From Oreocharis arfaki (lineage: Eukaryota; Chordata; Aves; Passeriformes; Paramythiidae), in contig VZRR01011629.1 of the NCBI GenBank assembly GCA_013398015.1, positions 62,001 to 126,000 on the forward strand: DNA of 64,000 nt, written 5' to 3'. Within the stretch, counting starts at the first letter, position 1. Every line of letters starts with the position of its first letter. The notes under the pieces were generated by a model. It made no database searches, was not told the origin of the DNA, and was given only the letters and a program-made list of their open reading frames with translations. The translations under genes and the position numbers were made by a program. Positions 54,017 through 63,982 of the stretch are shown piece by piece.

Positions 54017-54090
54017 TTTATTATATATGATTTTATATAATATATTATTTTATATATAATAATATATAATATTATAATTTATAATATATG
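54017..54090. repeat. AT-only, palindrome-rich low-complexity block
   Basis: About 75 bases almost entirely of A and T, with repeated TATATAAT/ATTATATA units that can pair with each other. It could form hairpins or cruciforms. It is probably a degenerated AT microsatellite; length polymorphism and assembly trouble are likely. Confidence 0.75.
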
Positions 54091-55722
54091 TCCTTTGTGG
54101 AAGCTTTAAGAGAAGCTCACCCAAGCAACAGGCCAGTGAACACAGGTGATGAGGAAGAGGATGGAATAATTCTGCAACGAGCTAACAGACCAGCTTGTCA
54201 CGAGCTACACTTGAGTAACAAACAAACTAATAGGAAGAGATATCAAAAGCCTTCTTAACAGTGTTGATATTAGTGAAATTATATTAATAAGCATTAATGG
54301 ATTAGGTCACACATTCTGACTATTACTTTTAATAGCTTCTGTTTACAGGCAGTCTTCAGATGCTAGAGGGCACAGATGGAGTACTGACTCTAGTGAGCAC
54401 TTTATTAGCCTTTCTGATTTCATTAATTCAGTAGCATCTAATTGTGTAAAGTAAGATTAAAGATCCTGACACCAACAGCACAAAAAGTAACAAACAGTAA
54501 TTTTTTGTCCCTTTCTAGATAGACTAATAAAATATTTAGAATAATTAGTCTGAAAATAGTAAAGAATCAGAACAGCTAATTGCATATAACTTTTAAAAAG
54601 TCTCTTAATTAGTAAACCATACAATCTTTGACATTACAATTTATATTCTTCAAGAAAGAAATAAAGCAAAAACACACAATGTTTAACAACACACAATTAA
54701 CAACACTTTGTTTTGATTATATTGGATCACAATTAATGTTGGCCCTGGAGTTCATCTTTCTACTTCGATGGCTCCTTACACTGCTTCTGTAGATTAATTC
54801 TTTAAATACTGGCACTCTCTAATATGTGGTTCTGGACATGCCACTGCACAACACCAGTGAGGAGACATCTCCACTGCCCTCCCTGAACCAGATCCTGCCT
54901 GTCCTTAGGTGCTACATTTTATATCTGGGCAATTTGCCACAGCTGATAAAGGCTGTGACATTATTGAACACCTCCCCACCAACTGAGGACATAAAGAACC
55001 ACAAATGTCATGCAGACTGATTAGGAATGAGGCAAAGCAAACAGAAATAATGCACATTTTGGAAATAAAGGATTACAAGGAACATACAATCATTCTCCAT
55101 CAACAGATAAAGCAAGACTATGTTAAACTGTACATTTTTTTAGAGTTCTACTGTCTTAAAAACTTAGTAGCATGTGTTCTTTTCCCTGGGGCAAAATCAG
55201 TTATTTAATATTACAGGTGTTTATTTTACAAACAGTCTAAGACTTTAAAGTAAAATTGGAGAGACTGCCTTCACCTTTGAGATTTCAGATCCTGTATTTA
55301 GATCCAAAAGGATTGATTGTAATTGTCCATGTTTTATTTTTAACAAAGTCCTCAAGAACAAAAACCCTGAGTTTTAATCTGAACAGAGTACAGCTCAACC
55401 CAAAAATTATCAAGTAAAAGATCCCCTCAGACTTATACAAAAAATGTATAGGCACAGCGACAAATCTTTGTCTACCAAGACCCTACACAGGCAAAGTGTC
55501 ACTCAGGTCATTCTAAGGCATTCATTTATCCATACCTACAATGCTACACAGATGCTTGAGCAGAACAGAAGGGAGGAAACACTTGAAATGTCAAAAATAT
55601 GACTTTGTAGTTGTTAAAAATCAGATTTAAATATGCAATCTTATTTTTTCATAGACGTTGAAGCCCACGGTTCTATCAAGGAGCACAAAATAAGTTCATG
55701 TATACTGTGGTTACAGTTTTAC

Positions 55723-55743
55723 CTGCATCTTGTCCATGGCTGC
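55723..55743 (-). CDS. NCKAP5: Candidate 21-nt in-frame microexon (AAMDKMQ) or alternative first coding exon of NCKAP5
   Basis: On the minus strand a 21-nt segment is bounded by an acceptor (CAATGTTTTCTTAG) and a good donor (ATGCAG|GTAAAA). A branch-point-like TTCTAAC lies about 30 nt upstream of the AG. Seven codons, AAMDKMQ, would be inserted between the LERLKALE and AENSAL exons; both flanking junctions are phase 0, so the frame is kept. The residues suit a helix and could extend the coiled coil. The human protein I recall has no insertion here, so this would be an alternative exon. The ATG sits in strong Kozak context (GCAGCCATGG), so the segment could instead begin a shorter isoform reading MDKMQ and then AENSAL. 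Confidence 0.4.
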
Positions 55744-56317
55744 CTAAGAAAACATTGAAACTTTTCCTCTAGTTAGAAGCTACCACAAAGTGCACTATTT
55801 TGCAGATCCTAATTTTCCAGAAATGCACTCAAAATGTAGAGTGTGCAGTTCTCTGTGTGGTCCACAAGGAAATAGATTTTCCCCAGCCCAGCAGTAAAAA
55901 GGCCTGAGTTCTCCCAGGCAAGCAGTCCAGCAATTAAAAATTGAGCAATAAACTACAGTGGAGCAAAACTAGTTTTACGACAGTTGTTAAACCACCTATA
56001 TTAGTCTTGCAATATTAATAATTGAAACAAAATGAGTAAAACCAATTTTTCTTATTGAATGGTCTCAAAGGAATTAAAATAATGTATTAAGTTCTTTTTA
56101 AAGATATCTGATGCTCAGCATTAGAGAGGGATCCTTTTAGTGATTCTAAGCCTCTTGTTCATTCTTGGTAAATGAAACATAAAAAAAATACCCCATAACA
56201 TGAAATCAGGTGAACTGTGAAAGATTAGATTAATACTACAGGGTGATTCAGTGCCAATAAATGAATGAGGCAGGGGGAAGGGTGGTCTTTTATGTGTGAA
56301 ACTGTTGTGCTTCTTAC

Positions 56318-56467
56318 CTCCAGAGCCTTCAAACGCTCCAAAAGCAATTTTGTTTTTTCTTTTTCCTCCTCAGTGCTGCTGCTTTCACTTCTTGAATCGT
56401 CATCTGCCAGCGCGCGAATTTTTTCCATGCCTTCTTTACCTCTCCTACTGTCTTCTGACAGCTTTTC
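56318..56467 (-). CDS. NCKAP5: NCKAP5 coding exon (EKLSED...LERLKALE, 50 codons)
   Basis: A 150-nt exon with a good acceptor (AAATCATTTCAG|GAAAAGC) and a good donor (CTGGAG|GTAAG); both boundaries are phase 0. It encodes 50 residues, starting EKLSEDSRRGKE and continuing through the acidic, serine-rich DDDSRSESSSTEEE to a helical KEKTKLLLERLKALE end. Human NCKAP5 has the same length here, with the DSRSESSST core and the KTKLLLERLKALE end conserved. The first half (GMEKIRALA in the bird) is more diverged, as expected for a less constrained linker. The charged end starts a coiled coil that continues into the exon at 34258. The frame runs open 33 codons into the intron upstream, which is incidental. 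Confidence 0.95.
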
Positions 56468-59400
56468 CTGAAATGATTTTTTTAAAATGTCATTACTCAC
56501 AGGTGCAAATGAAGTTAACTACGCAAATATCTCCAAATCTCCCTTACATATGAATGAAAAAAGACAGAGCAAGTTGCTAGTGACATGATTAAAGCACTAA
56601 ACAAGTGGAGTCATGAAGGTTCTGTGACACACGCTATGCCAATTCTGCAAGGGTATGAACAACTTAACTGCTACATCTACTTCGGATTTTTAAAAAGCAG
56701 AACTCATCATCTCGTTAATAACTTCCATTTTCTTCTTTAAAAGTTGCAATGAAGATTGAACATACCAGCTTTCAATGGTAGCATCTTGCCACTGAGAGAT
56801 AAAGCAGTCTATTGAGGAAAAGCTAACATACATTCATGCCTAATGTATTTCACCTTTCTTCATCTAGAGCTAATATTTGAATTATTAAATAATGGGCTGA
56901 GAATCAAGCTACCAAATGAATACTGATTTAAGATCTGCTCTAGCATATAACTGGAGGGAATCAGACTGACAACAAAACTTTCAGAAGTGCCCCAGCCTAT
57001 TTCTAGTCAGTCAGACTGAGTTGCTATCAGCTGTAGCGGCTGAGATTTACAAGAGGTCTGTAGAAAGGATAGGATTGAACAGTGAACCCTGCTAACTCTG
57101 TTAATTATCTGTCCAAGCTCTCTGTCCACAGAGAGAGTGAGACAGAGCAAGCAAATCATACAGACTACAAGCAGGCAATGTAAAACATTGCCCAAAATGA
57201 CAAGGCAAGCATAAGGGCAAAAAAGAGAACTCCACAGATGTAGAGAGTGCACCATCATTGGAGCGGAGCACAACACGGGAGGGACAAGCTCTACCTTGCA
57301 AACCACCTTCTCTAATTGTATGAGCAGATGGAGTGTGACAATTCATGAGCAGATTGAGAGTGGAAAATGTGAGGTAAATCAACATTAAATACTAGGTGTC
57401 AAAAAAAATCTAGAGAATCCCTACAATGAGCATCTAGTCTTCTTCATGTGACTTTCTGATAATTATGTACAAAAGCTCATAGGTTCATGATCTCAGAGTT
57501 ACTCCATAAGTGAGATGCTTCTCCCATAACTACTACACAACATACACTCTGTCCAAGCATAAAAGTGTGCATTTTCATGAAGAACTGATACAGCTTGGAT
57601 AACTGTGCAAATAAAACTGTTTGAGAGTTAATAGCAAGGCATTATCTTAACTAAACCCCATATATGTAACTGAATAAAAAATCAGCAGTCTGGATCACAT
57701 TCACAACAATGTCTTTTTTAAATATTAACTAGCTTAGAAATTGACTATTACTATGTTAAAACTTTAATCAAGAATTAATTTTATACGATATGGACTTAAT
57801 TACCTTACACAAACCATGAAGTAAAGATCTCATTCTGAGCCCTGAAACATAGATGTCAAACAGCCATTCCATCAGGTTTCCAGCATTAGTGCTACCCTGA
57901 TCACAAAGGAACCATAAACACAGTACTTGGGCTTTATTTTTTGGTGCTTGCTATGCAGTGATGCAACAATCAGGTATTTGTAAAAGAGCCATTAAACCAT
58001 TTTTGCTTCAAGCTGCCCCAAGGAGTCCACTGAGATAAAACACTTCAGTGAACTCAGGGGAAAGAAATGACAAAGGTATATCTCTGATGCAATTCAAACA
58101 CAAACTATTATTTTTAGGAGGGAATGTGACATGAATGGGATGTGGCTGACAATAGAAGAGAAGACAAACACATGCACAGGGTCACCTTTCGTGCACAAAC
58201 TCAGGGCAGCGATTTCAAAGGACAGGTAGAAGAAAGCACAGGTTATGACATTTCATCAGATCAAGGGGAGTAATATAACTTCTCACAGAGTAAATCCCAG
58301 CTACATAAAGAAGTAACCTGTTCATGTTCTAATTACAAAATTAGATGAGCTTTGCACACTGGTGGCATCACCAGGAACACACATCCTGTTTTACTCTGAT
58401 GTGCACTTGGATACCTCACGATATTTACTACTGTTACCCCTGCCTAAATGCTGAAGTACAGCTCACATAGTTCCAAAAGCAGTTTATTACTCAGTAATAA
58501 TAAATGAGTTTCAGCATTTGAGCCATGGAAAAGGTGCAGAACAGAGGAAAACTCTTCTAAGCTTAGAAATTGTACTCAGACATGCCACGTGCTGAGGGCA
58601 CTGCCCCATCACATTCACCACTTCCACCTGGGTGATGCCCAGTGAGGGTAGAGTGGAAAATGCGCACTCCAGCAAGCAAAAAACCCAGGTATTTGTAAAG
58701 CACCCTTTGTGCTAAAAGTCAAGTCCCTAAAGAGAGAGGATGACAAAGGCTTTTGGAATGACAGAAACCTCTTGAGTGTGCAAAATCTGTTAATATCAAA
58801 GGCAGCTGGCTGCCGGGAGACGAAGGAAGGGGCAGAGATCTGCAAGAGGAAATGTGCATCTCCTGTGGGATGTTGGTCAAATCCTACAGAGAGCTCTGGA
58901 GTGAGCACACTGACGGCAGCAAACAATGGTGTGAAGCAGCTTACTCCTTTTCTCTCTAGAGTCCTACACTTCTTGTGTTACCTCAAACAAGGTAACTGTT
59001 CAGAAGAGCATCTTGAAAGGGAAAAAAACAGTCTCTGCTCACGCCTCATGTATTGCACAGTCACAGGCAGGCTGTGTTCAAGCTGAGTAACAAAATCCTC
59101 CCCGGGTCCAAAGTCCAGCAAAGGCAGAGTAAGTGCTGTCCTGCTGATCAGTGCAGTTTAATTTCTGGGAGAAGGTAACAGATGGAAATGGTGTTCTAGA
59201 AGTAAAACAGCTTAAAAAAAGAAAGAAAAAAAAGAAAGGGAAAAAAAAAAGCAATAACTCTGCTCTGGGTGCCCCCAGACCAGTAAGTTTAAGATACATG
59301 CCTGTACCATGAGAGGATGGAAACACAACAGCCTGATGAGAATTCTGCAGTAAAGGCTCATCTACTTCTCTAATGCTCTGTGTCAACAAAGAGACAATAA

Positions 59401-59945
59401 AAATATTAAAGATTCAAATTTTACTGGAACTAGGATTATGCTGCTCACTGTAGACCCGTTCCCACAGAAATTAATGAGAAACTTACAATCAGGTCCCACA
59501 TGTAAGCTTCTCAGGCTGGTTTAAACTGTCATTGCTCTTCTGAAACCAACAGTATTTTGCAAATCTTAAATGACATCCTGCCCTGACCATAATTTCTTAC
59601 TATTCAGTTTGCTCCATAAATCAAACAAGCAGTCCACTGATGATGAACCCTTTGATGGAACACTCTGGGCCCTGTGGCCAATAGAAAACAAGGGATGGAA
59701 ACAGCCTCTGCAGCCTAGGAATGGCAAGCTCTCCAGGATCAATGAAAAGATATAAATCACTAAAGACATTGATCTATGAAGCTGTACAATGCAGTGGCCT
59801 GACTGAGACTTATCAGAAAGCTGGATTTCAGTTAGCTGAACTAGGAAAGAGCAGTATATTATTCCCTCTTCCTACTAATAAATAAAGCAAGAATAATAAA
59901 CTAAGAGAGCAGGAAATCCACCTGAAACTGCAAATGATAACTTAC
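56468..59945 (-). other. NCKAP5 intron upstream of the EKLSED exon
   Basis: About 3.5 kb, bounded on the right by the tentative 59946-59992 exon. It contains a possible stop-carrying cryptic exon at 59487-59539 and a purine-rich A/G tract at about 59213-59250. No recognisable transposon was seen. Open frames here, including the 125-codon one at 58709-59086 on the plus strand, show no family resemblance. Confidence 0.6.
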
Positions 59946-59992
59946 TGGAATTTGTGGAATGTAAAGCCTATTTTCTCTCTTGTCTCTTCCAC
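59946..59992 (-). CDS. NCKAP5: Candidate NCKAP5 exon linking the edge exon to the EKLSED exon
   Basis: This 47-nt segment lies between an AG acceptor (AAAGCTAG|GTGGAAG) and a consensus donor (TTCCA|GTAAGTTAT). If one G is carried over from the exon ending at 63983, it is open and reads GGRDKRENRLYIPQIP, ending in phase 0. That is exactly what is needed to join the EKLSED exon. The human protein has a similar-sized segment here, with a KKEE core before EKLSE, and the bird KREN core fits loosely. The pyrimidine tract lies some distance upstream because TGTTCTGAAAG intervenes, so the acceptor is only moderate. The phase and length fit is good, but similarity is low; other chance candidates exist in the same interval. 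Confidence 0.45.
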
Positions 59993-62900
59993 CTAGCTTT
60001 CAGAACACTGAACAAGAAAGTGTTTTCACTGTTGATAAACAGGGAGTAACTACAGTGATAGAAAAGATCAGAGGGAAGCTTTCAAAAGATAAGAGAGCAA
60101 ATTGCCTATTTCAGAAATTACCTCTTTCTTCATCCCAAGAAAGGCCAAAGGCTGCTAACCCTAACACTTAGTCATTGGGATGTCTTTCCTCTAAGAATCG
60201 TCACCTTTCCAAGGAAGAGAAAAGTGTCAAAGGGATATTTAGCCAGCTCCTTCTCAACCATTATTATTTCAGAAATAATGTTACTTTAAAAGTTTTATTG
60301 GCAGTGCCATCATTTTTCTGTCCTTTGCCTTTTCTTCATTCTAAGATGCTTTCTAGGAATGACACTACACACATACACACATGGGAAAAGAGAGGAAAAA
60401 AAGAGAGCTCACTCTAAAATATTTCAATTTGCAGCTATAAAATTTCAAACCAAGAAGAGTAAATGTCAGAAGATGCAAAGAAAAAAAAAAGCAGCTGGGA
60501 AAAATTATTGTAGAATTTCTTTTTTTACCATAAAAACCAAGATTAGGCACTGGACAAGTGGGTAAAATAATACAAGACAGCATGATCTAATACTGATATA
60601 ACTGGATCTGGGATCCAGAGCACTGATTATAAACAAGCAATCTTTCACAAGCACATGTGACAAAAATCTGATTGAACCAAACAAGGATCAAAAAAGATCA
60701 ACATCTTTGAAATGCTGATTTTCCCAATGAGTCTTGGTATTTTTGAATTGCTTGTCTGGAAAGCAGTAAGTAATAATTAGAGATGACATCTATGCTTGCA
60801 GAAGCTAAAGATCATTTTCATGTGATAAACACAAGTCCTTCAGAGAAGTGAGGTTTTTCAGATGCATTGCAGTAAGGATCCCTCAGATACAAAAGATCCC
60901 TATTTCAATTTTGGGTGTCAGATTGTGATGCCTGAGTGGGATCTTCTTTTCTGAACTCCTTTCAATTCTTCCAATTCTGAAATTTATTAGAGACAAAGGT
61001 TTTATAACGGTAACAAATTCAAATTCTTCTGAGAGTCATGCCTACAATTTTCCAAAAACATGCTTTAATCACACATTAATCCACCAAGAATAAAATATAT
61101 GTAGGATATATAATTAAACAGTGCTTATGATTGCTCATAACCACTTATTCAAGCAAAAAAAATCAAAAATATTCACGATGCAGCTATTAATTCTTCTTAT
61201 AGAGAGGCACTGGTAACAGGCATCCCAGAATCCAGTCTATATGGAACCCAAACTATGCTGATAATTCGTCACCTCAAAAAACTTAGTGCTTCCTGTAGTG
61301 TGTCCAGAACTTCCACAGGACCTTCTAAATGAGATATTTACTGAAGAGTTATCTTACATTTCAGTGACAGAATGTGGTGATCTGAGTAAACTGCACTACA
61401 CTTCTAACACTCTTTCTATAATCAAGGCAGACTCTTCCCTCCAAACCCAAACTTCAATTTACAGATCCGTTCACAGAATTGTTTATGCTTGCACTGCTTT
61501 TGGCTGGGGTAGAGTTATTTTTTCTCACAGTAGCTGCTATATGTTTAGGATTTGTGCTGCAAACAGGGTTGACAACACCAAGATATTTCATTACTGCTGA
61601 GCGGTGCCTCCACGGACCCAAGGCCTTTTGTGCTTCTCATCCCACCAGCGAGGGGCTGGGGGTGCACGAGGAGCTGGGAGGGGACACAGCAGGCACAGCT
61701 GACCCCAAGTGACCCAAGGGATGTCCCAGACCATATGACATCCTGCTCAGCAATAGAGAGGGGGAAGGCTGCCCAGGGTCCACTGCTCAGGGCCTGGCTG
61801 GACATCAGGCAGTGGGAAGGGAGCAGCTGTTTACATTTGCATCACTGGTCTTTCTTGGGGCTTATTTCTCTATCTTTGTTATTTTCCTTTCCATTACAAT
61901 TTGCTGTTGTTGTTTTTGTTATATTATTTCAATTACTAAGCTATTCTTATCTCAACCCATGAGTTTTCTCAGTTTGACCCTCCTGATTCTCTTCTCCCCG
62001 TCCTGTTGGAGTGGGGCGTGGGGCTTTGTTGACAGCTGCAGTCAAACCACAACAGTGTATTTATAAATTGTGAAAGCTTTTCCTTGCAAGGCCATTCTAT
62101 AATCTTGATACATTCTTAGATGATGTCTTTTCAGTGCTGTTTCCACAGCAGACCTCCTAGTGTTCAACACTATTCACTGTGAGCTGTATGAAATGAGAAT
62201 TTCTAGACTGTTGATGAAGATAAAAACAGTAGATGAGGGTTTATTTGTACTTTCATTTAAAAAAGCAGCCTCAAGCTATGCACAAATAGCTCAGTCTGAC
62301 TGCACAAGCTGTAAAAAGGCAGAAATTGCTCCAAGGACTAGAGACTTAACATTCCAACAAGGTTAAATTTGTTTTCCAGTGGCATCTTGCTCCTCTTTCT
62401 CCACCATCATGACCTCTTTTTCCTAAACACACCCTTTGAAAATTCGCAGTATCTTCTGATACGCTTTATAACCTGTTCCATTTAGCAAAACCTGAGATGT
62501 GTAAAGGACACATATGTTAAGTAAGTAAGACACATATGTGAAGTAAGTGATGAATTCTCAAAGTGTGTCCTGCACTATTCTCAGTACAGGAGTAACTACT
62601 GGTATCACTGTGATCTGAAAATGTATTTTCCATAGGCAACTTTAAAAAAAAAATTTTTTTATTTGCTAAGAGGAATCCCATTAAACACAATAACCCAGGT
62701 CTGAAAAAAACACAAACCAAATCATAACTGAGCAAACAAGTTGCAATACAAAAAAACCAAAAAACCATGCAGCTAAAATTACATGCAATCTAAATTATCT
62801 CTGAGTATAAGGCTACAAATATGACTTCTGCTTTACCTTCCTTGCTTTTATCTATGTATTCAGCTGTTTTCTCGTGCTTTCTTTTCTCTCGGTGGAAGGA

Positions 62901-63982
62901 GAGACTAAAATATAGCTTTGCTTTAGATAGCACATCAGTAAGTGTAATAATAATATATTTTTGTTTAGCTAACAGCTTTTGTTCAGAACAAGCTGACCAA
63001 AATTGAAGGAAAACAAAGGAATGCAACATATCACAAAAGTTTACAGAAACATCCCAAATCGTTCATGATTTAACATTACCCTTGTCAGAAAAACATATTA
63101 GATTGTTCTTTTTCATCTCTGGATTTCACTTACAAAGTAAGCAGAGCGAGCAGCAACGTTCCCTAGATTAAATACTTGTGATGGATAAGAGGACCAAGTA
63201 CATACTTTATGTTTCTGATATGTGCCTCCCTCCACCCGCATATCAATCTAAACGTACTCCACATTATTCTCCACTCAGAACACTCCTCACTAGCACAAGC
63301 TATCATCCCTGCTGAACAGTGTTGCAGGAGCATTAATAAATTTCCCAATGATGCTTTTATTGGCCGTTCCAAGCATCAGAACCATGTATTTATTTGGGAA
63401 AAGTTCAGATCAGAAAGGAGCGTAAAAGCAGAAAACCTTCAGAGTGCACTTGAGGATGAAGTGAACTCCTCAGATCAGTGAGAGCAGATGGAGTTTCTTG
63501 TCCCCAGGTCCCCAGCCCAGGACCAGCTCCTGCCCTTAGTGAATGGATATTTCCCCTACCAACAGCACTGCCACCTCTGGCACTGTCAGAGCCTGAATCA
63601 AAGACTGACCATTCTGGAGGTGACTCTGCCACGCCAGGTTTCAGGCACAGCAGTGGCAGGGCAGTGCCCAGGAGCTCACGGGGTTCCTGGTTCTTCCCAA
63701 ATGAAAAGCTCCAGTTACACTGATCAGCAAAGTTACCAGCAGGAAAAAAGAACTCTCCTAAGAAGCTGTTCCTTCTTCATAGATGTATATAAGGTGATAG
63801 AAGAATAATATCCAGTGTGATTTTTCATGCAGATATTCTCTTAGAAATTGGTACATTATAGTACCATACTTAAAGTAATAATCTTTTGTTCCAGGAAACC
63901 TGTATGTTGCATTTAAACTTCAGGAAGGGGTTTGTAGGTATTATAGTAACTACATTTGACTAAAGCTGCAGTATTAAAATAC
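59993..63982 (-). other. Putative NCKAP5 intron between the edge exon and the candidate linking exon
   Basis: About 4 kb of AT-rich sequence, bounded on the left by the less certain candidate exon at 59946-59992. It holds one plus-strand LTR at 61490-62054 (listed separately), a short near-repeat around 62504-62546, and an A10/T8 block at 62644-62661. GC-rich patches near 61620-61700 belong to the LTR, and the one near 63480-63700 is unexplained. Several short splice-bounded open stretches occur by chance. No other coding segment could be supported. Confidence 0.5.
61490..62054 (+). mobile_element. Passerine-type endogenous retrovirus LTR (solo)
   Basis: The block starts with TG, followed by a TTTTGGCTGGGGTAGAG-like segment, and ends with ACCACAACA. 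Between these lie a GC-rich part (AGCTGGGAGGGGACACAGC-like, near 61670) and a T-rich 3' part containing TCTCAACCCATGAGTTTTC. This order is what I know from common LTRs in songbird introns, and it parallels the LTR at 27845. No internal retroviral sequence or second LTR follows, so it is probably a solo LTR. No clear target-site duplication is visible and the start is divergent, which suggests an old insertion. An octamer ATTTGCAT lies near 61838-61845. It is antisense to NCKAP5. No viral protein is encoded. Confidence 0.75.

Larger units (their letters stand above)
34327..56317 (-). other. Large NCKAP5 intron (about 22 kb)
   Basis: This is mostly AT-rich unique-looking sequence. It holds the 21-nt microexon candidate (55723-55743), an AT palindrome-rich block (54017-54090), a short CR1 tail (38309-38372), and several simple repeats: TA at 35106, C9 near 40467, and CAG at 44882. 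GC-richer patches occur near 46700-47000 and 50100-50350, without a recognised gene. Long open frames in it (up to 111 codons) overlap on both strands and look like chance. I see no transposon explaining the remainder. Confidence 0.7.

Noticed and set aside
56766..56791. 26-nt segment (minus) between TTTATCTCTCAG and CTG|GTATGT
   Set aside because: Splice sites look good, but its length would shift the frame, and it gives a stop in the phase coming from the edge exon.
57804..57841. 38-nt candidate exon (minus), reading GLRMRSLLHGLCK with the right phase
   Set aside because: The splice sites look acceptable, but the residues (Cys, His, Gly) do not fit the coiled-coil context. Several such phase-compatible segments occur by chance in this interval.
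59302..59369. Exon-like segment (minus), SIREVDEPLLQNSHQ, between TTGTTGACACAG and CATG|GTACAGG
   Set aside because: It needs a phase-0 entry and leaves in another phase, so it does not link the neighbouring exons. No NCKAP5 similarity.
63134..63162. 29-nt candidate exon (minus), reading GNVAARSAYF with the right phase, strong GTAAGT donor
   Set aside because: The acceptor has a poor pyrimidine tract and the residues do not resemble NCKAP5. It remains a fallback if 59946-59992 is wrong.
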